Below are positions 43,832 to 55,664 of a stretch of 64,000 bases of DNA, piece after piece. The position numbers and the translations under genes are program-made. Source of the stretch: Ambrosia x helenae (Eukaryota; Streptophyta; Magnoliopsida; Asterales; Asteraceae); assembly GCA_030844895.1 (NCBI GenBank), contig CM061223.1, positions 12,411,994 through 12,475,993 of the forward strand. The letters run 5' to 3'. Every line of letters begins with the position of its first letter. The first letter of the stretch is position 1. The notes under the pieces are model-generated. The model did not search any database, was not told the origin of the DNA, and saw only the letters and a list, made by a program, of their open reading frames with translations.

Positions 43832-44998
43832 CACGGTCATGATGAGCCAAAATCTCAATCGAACCGGAAATTGGGAGTTCGTAATCGCATCATGTTAGGG
43901 TGCAAGCGAATAGATCAAATCGAAACATATCTAACTCATGTCAAAACTTTTCAGCACAAGATGGCTGATGATTCCACATCTAGTGGACAAACTCCCGTCA
44001 CACGGGAGGAGATTAAAGAAGTCGTTTCCAAGGAGATAGGGACGACTATACAAAACGCTATGCCCGGCTTTCTAAGCGAGCTACAAACTACACTTCTAGC
44101 AATAATAAAGGAGAAGTGTAGTGAAATCAAGGAGAGTGTTCTCCAAGAAGTTATTCGAAACAAAACTCAGAAAGCTTGTCTGTATGACAAGTTTATGGTG
44201 TGCAAATTGAGTTTATATCAAGGGGAGGTAAACCCCGTCTAATGCCAATGATGGCTATATGAGATAGAAGATATCTTTGATCGAACCGGTTGTGAAGAAC
44301 AAGATAAGGTGGCTTATGCCACTCGTCAGTTGCGCGACCTAGCCAAGAATTGGTGGGACTTGAAAAGAAGCGGATTGAGCTTGGAAGCTTTAAGGGCTAT
44401 GACATGGGCGAAGTTCAAAACATCATTCCTCCAACATCATAGCCCCAAAGCGGCGGTAAATCAAATCAAGGAGGAATTCACCCAACTCCAACACAAAGGG
44501 GAAACAATAGACCAGATCACGGGGACCTTCTTAGATAAACTCAAGTTCTGCGGGGAATTAGCTTAGACTGAAGAGTAGAAAATATATTACTATCACAACA
44601 TGCTCGGGATTGAGTTCAGGGAATTCATGACCCCCTCGGGATATGAAACCCTGTCTGAAATCATCAATGCAGCCCGTGAAACGGAGTTGGAACTCAAGAA
44701 ACAAGTTGAAAGGGGTGAGAGGAGGTCGGTGGACCCAAACCCAAACCCAAGCAAGAAAAAAAAGGTTGGAGAATCTCCCAAAAAGGGGAATGCGAAGGGC
44801 GGATCACCTAACGCATGTAAGATTTGTGGTAGAGGTCACAAGGGAGATTGTTACTTTAAAAACAAGTCGTGCCCAATCTGCAAGAAATTAGGACATATAG
44901 TGGGCAATTGCCATGCTAAAGCTGGTGTGTGTTTCAAGTGCTACAAACCAGGGCACAAGAAATCCGAGTGCCCTGAAGTCTCAAAGTCAAGTGCCTAG
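43832..44998 (+). pseudogene. Chromovirus-like Gag
   Basis: The internal region of the element with the primer site at 25562 resumes here. The ATG at 43961 starts MADDSTSSGQTPVTREEIKE. After a shift near 44240 the retrotransposon gag domain follows (VAYATRQLRDLAKNWWDL, KAAVNQIKEEFTQLQHKGET). Two stops near 44565-44580 precede a basic region and three consecutive zinc knuckles (CKICGRGHKGDC, CPICKKLGHIVGNC, CFKCYKPGHKKSEC). Multiple knuckles are seen in this group of plant Gypsy elements. Confidence 0.88.
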
Positions 44999-45079
44999 AA
45001 TGAAAGCTCGAGCGAAGCTCCCAAGTCATGGGTAAGATCGTTCAACATCACAGCCGAAGAGGCAAAGCTAGACCTGAAC

Positions 45080-45483
45080 GTGGTCGCAGGTACCTTCCTC
45101 GTTAATTCTGTTTTTGCAAAAGTTCTATTTGACACGGGTGCGAACAAGTCTTTTGTCTTGCACGAACTTATTCAGCACCCATCTTTCATTCTTGAAAAGT
45201 TGCCTATTCCACTTGATGTAGAAGTAGGTGATAACAAACATTTTGTTGTTTTTTCTGTATGTCGAGGTTGCACAATCATTATCGACGGGGAAGAGTTTCC
45301 CATAGAACTAGTGCCCATGAAGATGGGAGAGTTCGAAATCGTGATTGGCATGGATTGGTTGTCCAAACATTATGTCAACATGGACTGCCACCGTAAAGTG
45401 ATACAAGTAACATCGCCAAGCGGTGAGCATGTCACAATTCATGGAGAAACAAGATGCAACCCCATCCTATGCTCGATACTTGA
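45080..45483 (+). pseudogene. Chromovirus-like protease
   Basis: The active-site motif LFDTGANKSFVL is followed by GCTIIIDGEEFPIELVPMKMGEFEIVIGMDWLSKHYVNMDC, the usual plant Gypsy aspartic protease. Coding is cut at 45483 by an insertion and resumes at 46925. Confidence 0.9.
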
Positions 45484-46924
45484 TGTAGCTGTCGTGGGCT
45501 AATAAAAAACAATTATTTATGACTTAAATATCTATACTAGTACGGGTAAATAAGGTCGTCTTCACAGGGAACATGTGGTCAGTATAAGGTTGAAAATTAA
45601 ATTAATTAACTATGAATCTTGATTTGAGGTTTTGTTTGATTAAAAGCGAGTAAACAATTAAAAACGAAAGAGGTATCAGATTACGAAAAAGTAACTTCCA
45701 CCCGGGATCCAGGTTATAGACTTTAAGATAAACTCAGTTTAGTTACTAAAACACCACATAGACATGGCCTTGAGATTTCTGAGTTGAATTAACAACTAAT
45801 GACAGTTTTTAATAATAACTGTACAACCTAATTGTCCGCTCAAAAATATCAATTATCCACCGATTACCTCCCCGCTAACAATGCAAGAAATTGCCAATAC
45901 GTTTGGTAAAAGACAGACAATTCAAATATAAATAAACAATTCAACAACTCAACACAAGTGGTCAAGGTATACCAGTTCAATCATAAATAAACTTAGTCTA
46001 ATGTAAAAGAAAACTAAAACCGTTCACTCGGGAAATGCCACAAATAGTTTAGCCGCGCATGGTTGTTTTGGATTCCATCTTCATCTTTGAATGATCTACA
46101 ATGTGCATATTCGATAGTCGATACCCTTCTAAAAAATAATAATAATTGTCGTTCAAGAAGAATTCTTCTTTCGTTTGCGTCTCCTTTCAATTTTCTCGCC
46201 TTGTGTTATTGTTGTCGTGCTTCTCCAAGTGCCACCGTCATAAATAAAATTCCAAAACCCTCCTTTTACGTGCAGCCCACTTTGTAAAATTCCATGCCCC
46301 CCTACATAATTAATTTATAGATCCATAAAAAACCAATTAAGTCCCATCATTATATTTTTTTTAATGCCAACGAATCAATTTCCGAGCACTCTCGGGCACC
46401 CTTTTGGCGAATCAGGTACTCAAGAGTACCCGGGCCATCAATTGCCACCAATTCGCAGGAAAACCCGATCACTCACCCGCCCGAAGGCACGACAGTGAAA
46501 TAATCGGTAGAACCGGTCGGGATCAAGACTCGAACCCAAGCCAATGGCCGGGTCATCCCTCATTTCCCCTCCACCAATGTCCTCCAAATGTAGCTAGTGG
46601 GAATTGAACTCAAGCCTCCCATAAAAAACTTTAGACCCTCAACCAATTGGACTATAAGTGTTGAACAAGTCCCATCATTATATAAGCCCATTTTTATGTT
46701 TCTTGTGCTTTTAACCTTGCACCAAAAATTCAATGAAGTTCCAACGTATCAACAGATTACAACCCAAATGCTATTAATAAGTTTATGTCATTATTATAAT
46801 TTGTATTTTCCATGAATATTGATGCATGTATAGTCTAATTAATATTCAATAAAATGCAGCTAAAATGTATCCCTCACATATCAAAACATATATAAAATTA
46901 GCGTATTAACAGGGCATCACATCA
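45484..46924 (-). mobile_element. Nested insertion between protease and RT, probably a solo LTR
   Basis: The host pol reading is interrupted exactly between two copies of ATACTTGA (45476-45483 and 46925-46932). On the minus strand the insert starts TGATGTGATGCCC and ends CCCACGACAGCTACA, so it has TG/CA ends, and its end (GTTCCCTGTGAAGACGACC region) looks like a U5. An 8-bp duplication is longer than LTR elements usually make; either three bases match by chance or this is another class. It carries a SINE (46356-46666). Confidence 0.6.
46356..46666 (-). mobile_element. Compound tRNA-derived SINE with two tRNA-like units
   Basis: Flanked by a 17-bp duplication AAGTCCCATCATTATAT (46339-46355 and 46667-46683). 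On the minus strand it starts with a tRNA-like unit (A-box-like TAGTCCAATTGGTTGA, B-box-like GAGTTCAATTCC) and has a second B-box-like unit (GGGTTCGAGTC) about 90 bp on, ending at the tail read as T at 46356. It is distinct from the 1912/2414/42853 family. Confidence 0.8.
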
Positions 46925-47895
46925 ATACTTGAAGCTTAGAAACTTATACAACACGGGTGCAAGGCATATCTAACTCATGTGACTAACTCCCGAAACAAAG
47001 TTATGCAGATTCAAGACGTACCGATAGTGCGGGAATTTCCTGATGTTTTTCTGGACGACTTGCCAGGTATCCCGCCTAAGCGAGAAATAGAATTTAGGAT
47101 CGAACTAATTTCGGGAGCCAAGCCGGTGGCTAGAGCACCATACCGCCTAGTCCCATCTGAGCTCAATGGGCTATTGACACAATTGCAAGACCTTACTGAC
47201 AAAGGCTTTATCCGGCCAAGTGTGTCTCCGTGGGGAGCACCTGTGTTATTCGTGAAGAAGAAAGACGGTAACCTTCACATGTGTATAGACTACCGAGAGC
47301 TAAACAAGCTCACGGTCAAGAATAAGTACCCGCTACCCCGAATCGACGATCTATTTGATCAACTTCAAGGTGCCAATTGGTTTTCCAAAATCGATCAAAG
47401 ATCGGGATATCATCAACTCAAAGTATGGGAAGCCGATATACCCAAGACCGCATTCCGGACACGCTATGGACATTACGAGTTCCTCGTGATGTCGTTCGGA
47501 TTTACAAATGCTCCCGCAGCTTTCATGGACCGGATGTGCAAACTTGTGTTGGACAAATCCGTGATCGTGTTTATCGACGACATCCTCATTTACTCCAAAA
47601 GTGAGGTGGAACACGCTTGTCATATATTCGAGGTACAAAACACTCCGAAAGGAGAAACTTTATGCTAAGTTCTCGAAGTACGCCTTTTTGGCTTCAAGAG
47701 CTTCAATTCCTCGAGCACGTGATTAGTGCCGAGGGCGTGTTGGTGGATCCTTCCAAGAACGAGGTGGTATCTAAATGGAGTCCACCTAAAAAACCCGTCC
47801 GAGGTCTGAAGTTTTCTAGGACTCGCGGGTTACTATCGAAGGTTTATATAAGATTTTTCAAAAATCGTCACCCCACTAACCAAGGTAACCCGTAA
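46925..47895 (+). pseudogene. Chromovirus-like reverse transcriptase
   Basis: The sequence resumes with QDVPIVREFPDVFLDDLPGI, then ARAPYRLVPSE, GAPVLFVKKKDG, MCIDYRELNKLT, motif A WFSKIDQRSGYHQLKV, MSFGFTNAPAAFMDRM and the catalytic VIVFIDDILIYSKS. A frameshift near 47630 leads to QELQFLEHVISAEGVLVDPSKNE in the next frame, and another shift precedes the hAT-like insertion at 47897. The catalytic Asp residues are present. Confidence 0.92.
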
Positions 47896-47896
47896 G

Positions 47897-48678
47897 TAGG
47901 GTTGCAAACGAATTGAACTTTCAACGAGCAACTCATGAACTGTTCGGCAGAAAGTTCGTTTATGTTCGTTCGTTTAAGAAATGAACGATCACGAACAAAA
48001 AATTCGGTTCATTTAGTTAAACGAACGAACATGAACAGAGGTCGCGTTCATTCGTTTATGTTCGTGAACGTTCGGTAACGTGTTCGTTTATGTTCATTTG
48101 TGTTCGATAGTTTATTAGGGTTTTTAAGTTTTATACTTTTTTATATTCTTTTATTTATTTTACCCGATAAATAATATATATGAGGTAAATATATGACTAT
48201 ATGAGATCAATAAACCTAGTTTTGTATCCAAACTCATTATATGTTTTCACGTTCCAGCATTGATGCCCTCCACCTCCAACTCCCCCGCCATTCACCTCCA
48301 ATGCCCTTCTCCAGTACTAAGTATTTTTAGACAATTAGGTTATTATATTTTGGGGGGATCTAGCTAATGTCTTAATGTATGTGAATTCAATAGTATTCAA
48401 AAGTTAATAGATGTCTGTTTGTGTTTGTTTCCGTTCATGAAAACTTCTTTGTGTTCATGAACACATGTTTGTGTTTATTAATGTTCGTTTGTGTTCGTGT
48501 GCGTTCATGAACAAAATTAACAAACGAACACGAACATGAGTGTTTTCTTAACAAACGAACACGAACAGAAAATCTCGTTTGGTAAGTGTTCAGGAACTGT
48601 TCCTGAACACATATTTTTCTTAACAAACAAACACGAACAAGACCTTGATCGTGTTCGTTCGGTTCATTTGTAGCCCTA
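47897..48678. mobile_element. hAT-like MITE (782 bp) with GTTCG-rich interior
   Basis: The ends TAGGGTTGCAAACGAA and TTCATTTGTAGCCCTA are inverted with few mismatches. The host frame shows the target was CCCGTAAG: left copy at 47889-47896, right copy CCCTAAG at 48679-48685 with one base lost. The interior repeats GTTCGTT/AACGAAC motifs near both ends. Non-coding. Confidence 0.85.
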
Positions 48679-49110
48679 CCCTAAGGAAGAAAGGTTCAAT
48701 CTTTTGAAAGACAAACTCACACATGCCCTCGTGCTCACACTACCCGAGGGGACGAAAGACATGGTGGCGTATTCAGATGCCTCACACCTTGGACTGGGGT
48801 GTGTACTCATGCAACGAGACAAGGTCATCGCCTATGCCTCGAGACAATTAAAAACCCATGAAACCAAGTATCTAGCCGACGACCTTTAGCTAGCCGCGGT
48901 TGTGTTTGCGCTCAAAATCTGGAGGCATTACCTATACGGGGTAAAAATCATTATTTTCACGGACCACAAGAGCCTTAAGTACTTCTTTGACCAAAAGGAG
49001 TTGAATACGAAACAAAGGCGATGGTTAAAAACAATAAAATATTATGACTGTGAAATTCGTTACCACCCGGCAAAGCAAACCGGGTAGCTGATGCCTTGAG
49101 CAGAAAGGAG
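48679..49110 (+). pseudogene. Chromovirus-like RNase H
   Basis: VAYSDASHLGLGCVLMQRDKVIAYASRQLKTHE and KIWRHYLYGVKIIIFTDHKSLKYFFDQKELNTKQRRWL give the family order with catalytic Asp, Glu region and Asp. A TAG in DDL*LAAV near 48887 and a further shift near 49085 break it. Confidence 0.9.
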
Positions 49111-50448
49111 GATCATACTCTATCTAGGTGAGGGCTATGTAGCTCATCATCACTTCGGGCCTTCTCGATCGGATTTGGGAGGCTCAAGTCAAAGCCTTAA
49201 AAGTGGGAAACCAAAGGAAAGAGAGGATCAAAGGTCAAATTAATGACCTTGAAGAAGATAACAACGGGTTGAGAACTCAACTCGGTAGAATTTGGGTACC
49301 TAACTCTTGTGATGCTAAACTCCTAATACTAGACGAAGCACATAAATCCCTGTACTCGGTTCATCCCAGGGCTACCAAAATGTACTTGGACTTGAAGAAA
49401 AACTATTGGTGGCCTGGAATGAAAATGTGGCCAAGTATGTTGAAAGATGTGTGACTTGTTTACAAGTCAAGGCGAAACATCAAAAGCCATATGGGAAACT
49501 CCAACCGTTGGAAATACATGTATGGAAATGGGAACAGATAACCATGGACCTATTGACTAAGTTGCCCAAGATGGCGTGGGGATACGATGCTATATGGGTC
49601 GTCGTTGATCGATTGGCGGAAAGCGCTCATTTCGTCCCCATTCATGAATCATACACTTCAGAGAAAATGGCGGATGTGTTCACCAATGAAATAATCGCGC
49701 GACATGGAGTACCGGCATCCATCGTTTCCGATCGAGATCCTCGGTTCACCTCTCATTTTTGGCAAGAATTTCAGAACCGAATGGGCACTAAGGTGCTACT
49801 TAGCACCACTTTCCACCCACAAACAGATGTCCAAAGTGAGCGGACCATACAAACACTTGAGGACATGCTTCGGACGTCCATTATTGATTTTGGAGGTAGT
49901 TGGGATACCCACCTACCGTTGGTAGAGTTCGCCTACAACAATAGTTACCATGCTAGTATCGGTACGCCTCCGTATGAGTTGCTCTACGGAAGGAAGTGCT
50001 GAACGCCCATGTGTTGAGGAGAAGTGGGTCCGCGGGAGCTCCCTCACAAAGATGTGGTTAGTGCCACCAATGAAAAGATCGATAGTGTACGGGCGCATCT
50101 CAAGGCCGCGCAAGATAGACAAAAGTCCAATGCAGACAAGAGGCGAAGACCAATAGAATTTCAACCGGGGCACTTCATGATGCTTAAGGTATCTCCGTGG
50201 AAAGGAGTGATCCGGTTTCGAAAGAGGGGCAAATTGGGTCCACGATTCATCGGCCGTTTAAGATTCAAGAGCGAGTGGGTCAAGTGGCCTATCTGCTAGA
50301 GTTACCCGAAGAGTTGAAAAGCATACACAATACCTTCCACGTTTCCTACCAACGAAAGTGTTTGGCGAATCAATAGTCGTATGTACCTTTAGAAGAATTT
50401 GAGATCGATGAAAGACTGAACTATGTGGCACGAGCCATAGAGATTCTT
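49111..50448 (+). pseudogene. Chromovirus-like integrase, lacking its C-terminal chromodomain
   Basis: The zinc-binding part (EAHKSLYSVHPRATKMYLDL then CVTCLQVKAKHQKP) and the core (WEQITMDLLTKLPK, IVSDRDPRFTSHF, FHPQTDVQSERTIQTLEDMLR) hold the DD35E triad across two frames. The GPF-like region (PGHFMMLKVSPWKGVIRF, KLGPRFIGRLR) follows at 50024-50299, then VAYLLELPEEL and VARAIEILDR. The text breaks off at 50448 into LTR sequence, so the chromodomain, 3' untranslated region and own 3' LTR are gone. Confidence 0.9.
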
Positions 50449-53344
50449 GACCGAGTTAACACGCGTTCGTGACCGAGTTAACACGCGTTCGTGACCGAGT
50501 TAATACGCGATAACGAATCCAACCCGCACCCGGACGGATCGGGTGAGTCACCACGGGAGAGGACACTTGTCCTCCCCTCTTGATGCCACCCACCCTTTAC
50601 CCTTTTTATAAAAACCCACACACACACACACACATATCTGTGTGTTCTATCCACTCCACAAACACACACATGTTATATTATAGAGAGAGGTAGAGAGAGA
50701 AGAGGAGGAGCCGGAGGTGCTCCTGCCACCGCCTCCGGCGGAGCTCCGGCGACCACCGCCACATAACCCCTCACCTCCACAATACCCTACACTGATTATT
50801 ATTCTTAGAGAGAGAGACGAGCAGCGGAGAGAGGACACGCCAGAGAGAGAAACAGAAGAGAGAGAGAAAGAGATCTCGAGAGAGAGAGAGAGAGAACAGA
50901 GGAGAAGAGATAAAGAGTAACCAGAAGAGGAGAGAGAGGGAGAGGGAGAGAGAGACGCAGAGAAAGAGGAAGGATGAAGGAGCAGGGATGGCGGCGACGG
51001 GTGTTTTCAGCCAATCAACCAAGGTAAAACCCATTCCACCTTCCATCCCTTGGTTCTAGATCTAAAGATTGATGGTTGAAGGTTTGGCAATTATTGTTGA
51101 AGGTTATGGTGACAAGGGATGTGGACGACAGCTGACGGTGGTCAGGCAGAAGGCTCGGGTCAGGGGTGGTTGTCTGGTAGATGTTGATGGTGAAGGTGGG
51201 GTCCAGATGGTGGCCCGAGATGGTGGTCATGGTGGCTCATAACAGAAGATTAGTGGTGGTTGTCGAGTGGTGAGTAGCCAGTGGTGATGGTGGCCTCGGT
51301 GGTCACAGGTGGCTAATGATGGTTGTGGTAGTGATAAGGTGGTCAGGAGCTCGAGTCGGGTCCAGAGACGAATCTAGGAGATGGGTCAAACCAGGGTCAA
51401 CGGAAGTCAACCGGTCAACGTTAGTCAATTGGTCAACATAAGTCAACCGGGTTAGACCAGTCAACGCGAACCATAATCCGAGGAGCTAAGGTATAACCGA
51501 ACCCGAGGACTTGGTAATTATATTTATTTATAAACTAATTGTTTATAACTTGCATGCAGGACTTGTCGAGCATTATAAACCAACCAAACGTACAAGTGTA
51601 ACTAGTATATATACTTAGTAAGGACATTAAGACATGAGGCTTGGACGTATACTTTGGGTAGATTGATACTTTGAACTTGATATGAGGAGTTGGACATTAT
51701 GACATAATACTCGGACATGACCATAACCAAAACGGATCATAGTGATAGAACTTAGGACATTTGGATACGACACTTGAATATGGGAAACATGGGAAACGAC
51801 ACAAACCTTAACTTGGATATTTGGATAAGAGGACATAGGAAACAACCATATGGATTGAGTGTTACTTGACTCTTGAACAACAACATCCAAGACTTGGACG
51901 TGACACGAGAATGTGGAACACACTTAAGACCATAAACATTGTTATTCATTTAGTTGGACATTTGGACACTTACACTTACACTTGACACTTTAAGTTGGAC
52001 ACTACGACATGAAACTCGGACATTTAGACTATTCGTATAAACATTAGATAAACATAGAACGTTAGGGCAATTGGACGCCTTAGACTATTTACGTCGTTCG
52101 AACATATGGAAAGATTGGACACGGACTTGGTTAGGCGAACACGTATTAAATGAAGGTTAGATATAAATATATACCGTATACTTTACTATATTAAATATTA
52201 TCAACTCATAAGATTAACACGGACATTAGTTAGTAACCTTGGACATAGGTTAGAATATACGACACTTAGAGCATGGACTCGACTAGAAGTAGACGTGAGA
52301 CGTTAGATTATGGACTCGACGGTTAAGATTCGGACATAACTATAGATACCATCACATATAGGATATGTTACCTATTGACTTATATATTAAAACGGATATC
52401 AGTCGTAACCCTTGGACCATAAGAGTAAAATGCGACATTTGGGACTTAGAGTATAAGAATTGAACCGGCACATGAGACTTCGGATACAAAGATATATAGA
52501 GACCATACGCTTGAGCTCGTCCCCACGCGTAACCATAACGAATAAAACCAAATACTAATAATAATGTGTGTCGACATAGGGCCCAACCAGGAGAGTACCA
52601 GTACGAATACTGAGCACCTCGTTTTATATTTACGCTGAGCAACCAGGTGAGTCCCGTGTACCTTCCCCACTTTTCGTGTTTTACTGTTTTGGGGTGAATG
52701 CATGCTTCCTTTTTATAAACCGTTTGATGTGACAAGATAGTAGCTGCCGAATAACCATACCGACACTCATTAACCAGGGGATTGGGCCACTTAATATGTG
52801 GGTAGCGCTACTTGGGGAAACCCCCACACACAGTGGATCCGGAAGCCCGGAAAACCCTCCACTAAGGACTGCGGGCCGTTGTGACATGTATTTTGCCAGG
52901 AGAATCTATAATGGCAGTAGATAGATTCCGTGTTAGGTTTGAGGTGTCGCTTGTACATCACCATGTGTTGAACCATATTGAACCTTATGAACTTGCTTTT
53001 GAAAGATTAAACCATTGAAAACTATTTAACTAACGCACGGACTCACCAACATTATTGTTGACCCAAAACCATTTTAAGCATGTGTTCAGGTACCTGTCTG
53101 AGTTGGAAGGATGGATCAGCTACGACTCGGAGTCTCCCTGGCAGACGAATCAGAAGTCAAGCGAGAACCTCAGATATTACCCGAAGTATTTGTATTAGAG
53201 ATTGTACGGTAATTAGAAATGTAAACTATTATTTTTATTTATAAAAGATTAGTTAATTGCATTGTTTCCGCTGTTTGCTTACATCGCGTGATGTTCGGTA
53301 ACAATCTGTACTTCGACCGGGCCCACCTCGGTCGGGTTGTGACA
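50449..53344 (+). mobile_element. 5'-truncated LTR of the solo-LTR family, plus strand
   Basis: It matches the minus-strand solo LTR (25752-43826) in reverse over most of its length. It lacks roughly the first 190 bp and fuses directly to the integrase at GACCGAGTT. It begins with three tandem 22-bp units (GACCGAGTTAACACGCGTTC GT) at 50449, 50471 and 50493. A TATA-like TTTATAAAAACCC is near 50603 with CA repeats after it, then AG-rich DNA (50670-50980). It ends GGGTTGTGACA and is followed by a primer site, so it is a 5' LTR. Confidence 0.85.
50790..50980 (+). repeat. GA-rich low-complexity tract
   Basis: Long runs of GAGAGA with interruptions lie in the leader part of the LTR, just downstream of the TATA-like site. 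Open frames here on both strands are artefacts of the repeat. Confidence 0.9.
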
Positions 53345-54048
53345 GTTGGTATCAGAGCAAACAGCTGAAGCGAATAAGAACTCCATTAGGCTTCAACTGT
53401 GAACCCTAGGATCCTAACCTTTAGAAACCACAGAGTTAATCTCATTTTGGAGAATCGAAACATGACGGAGGAACTGGAGGTACAACAAGGTGATACCGAA
53501 CGAGTCGACCACAGGTACTGAACACATTAGGATGAGACCTTACCAGGGACACACGAGTAAACTAGTGAAACAAACCATGAGAATGTGAGATGTCGTGATT
53601 TTAATATGAATATACTTGGATGCTTAAGTGAGGCGAGGAAGTGATTATGGTCGCGAACATAATCATGAATCCGCAGGCACAAGGGCATTTCGGGGATATC
53701 TTATTAAAGATCATGAGAGTCGAACTAACACCCTTAAATGCGAACCTTGTCTAAACCACATCAGCTTGCTACCGATGATTTAGGAATATCTTTCGCCTTT
53801 TTGTGCTTCTTGGTTTCTTAACCATAATGTGGTCATTCGACAGATTGTAGTTTTGAACCCATTAAGTGATCCCCTCGTTTGCGTAGAACATTTTGACCAA
53901 GTCGTCTGTGAGAAACTCCTTGTTTATATAACAAACATCCTAAACGCCTACTTTGGAAGGCCAAACACATACTCGATGTCTCGTTTACGATTACGAAACC
54001 TTACTTAGACATCCCTTGAGACTCGAAATCGTTCATTTGAACCTTTTT
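53345..54048 (+). other. Internal leader after the LTR, with tRNA-Met primer site
   Basis: TGGTATCAGAGC at 53347-53358 is the primer site. About 700 bp of leader-like, non-coding sequence follow (an ATG GCG-like gag start is not seen), interrupted at 54049 by another LTR-like sequence. Confidence 0.75.
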
Positions 54049-55664
54049 TGTGATACCCCGTAATTTCAGGTTCTCACTTTGACTAAACTCTAGTTACATT
54101 CCTTGCATTCTACATAACTAGGGTTAGCTAGATAGGACACACGTTGCACAGTTATAGGTTAATAACTGCATGAAGTGGTAATTCGGGGAATTACCAGACT
54201 GTATACATGATTAGTGAACCTCGGACGTTGGTGAACAATGAAGTTTAATAATTGTGAGATAATTGGTTTGGATTGATTGTAATTACGTGCTTCTATGATA
54301 CTCAGTGAAACTATGTGCAAACCATATGTGATTATGTGAACTTAAACCGAATACGTTAATAAAAATCGTTAAAGGTGAACCATTAGGATGATTGGAGTCT
54401 TAACACATGGGGTTACACTTATTACGGTCCGAAATAGCAAAAACGTCAAAGGAAAACACGCCAGGTGACGAAACGGGCCACCCACGCGGGCCAAGGCCTT
54501 GTGAGCGGCCGCACACAGGGACCGAGCAGGCCGCTCGCCGGTGCCTGACGCCACCAAACCGACTTAAACACCTTTTTAAGCAACCCTAAGCCTCTTGTAT
54601 CACCTAACTCAAACCCTAACCGCCCTACTGCCCTAGTTACGAAATATTAACCCCAAAACACCTGCTAAGGCGCAAGAACATCGATCGGGAAGCTTCAAGA
54701 GCATTCGGTTGATTGTTTCGAGGAGCTTATGGTATAATCCTTAATCTATTATGCTTTAATCTTATTATTATGTTATAAAAACCCTATAACTAAGTTTGTC
54801 CAAGTCTGAGACCTTTTTATAAATATTAAAACTTGAAGATTTAATGGGTTAAAACATGATGATAGGCGATTAATGATATAATAGATTACTTGTTGCGCAA
54901 GTTGTTGATGTTTGATCGTTAGGGTTATGATTTTTGCATGTATTATGATAGATTCTGATCTTAATAGGTCTTAGGAATGTTTTGTAATGATTGTTGATGA
55001 TCGTTGATCGATTATACGCACACGGGAGTCGTTTAAATAAAGGTTTATGCATGATTAAAAATCTGGACAGAATGTTTAGGTTAACTTGTAGGGTCTGTTA
55101 CGTGGCTTTAACATGACGGTCTTGATGTTTTCTTTGCATGGTTATATTATAACTAGTCTTAGCTTTTCATAATGGTTAAATTCGAGTGATTTGGACGTCG
55201 TTTGAGTCGTTTTTGGAATTTTCTTTGAAAATAGGTCTTATCAGAATTTCGGATTAATAAACTGAGTCGAATTTAAACCGTCATAACTCGAGTTTTATAA
55301 AGAATTATGTTATGAAATTTTTACAGAAGATTGAAATTGGAATAATTTGGCTTTTCCATGTGGATTCATCCTGTTTGGATGAATACACAAGTTTTGGGAA
55401 TTTTTCTACTAAACTGACCTGTTGTGAAAGTTTTCTAAACATAGCTGTGTTGAACGAATTTTAATAATTTTTGTGCTTGGTTTTGAGACAAAAAAAAGTA
55501 TAGGTTGTTAAATGAATCCCAAAGAATATTCAGTAAAAATTTGGGAGTTTAACTAACTGATTTAGTATTTTAAATAAATTAGTTTTTGTGACGCACAATC
55601 TGTCCTAAAAACGCAGATTGTGTATTTTGTGTTTGTGTGACTAATTGGAGTCCTATGTGGTGTG
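54049..55664 (+). mobile_element. Start of another chromovirus-type LTR (interrupted by the second Athila element)
   Basis: TGTGATACCCCGTAATTTC is a typical plant Gypsy LTR start, and the following 1.6 kb is non-coding with a GC-rich patch (54440-54560). It is cut at 55664 by the second Athila-like element, and its end must lie beyond the window. Calling it an LTR rests on its start and composition, so this is tentative. Confidence 0.5.

Noticed and set aside
50717..51046. Open frames on both strands rich in Arg/Glu or Ser/Leu
   Set aside because: They arise from the GA/CT low-complexity tract inside an LTR and have no family motif.
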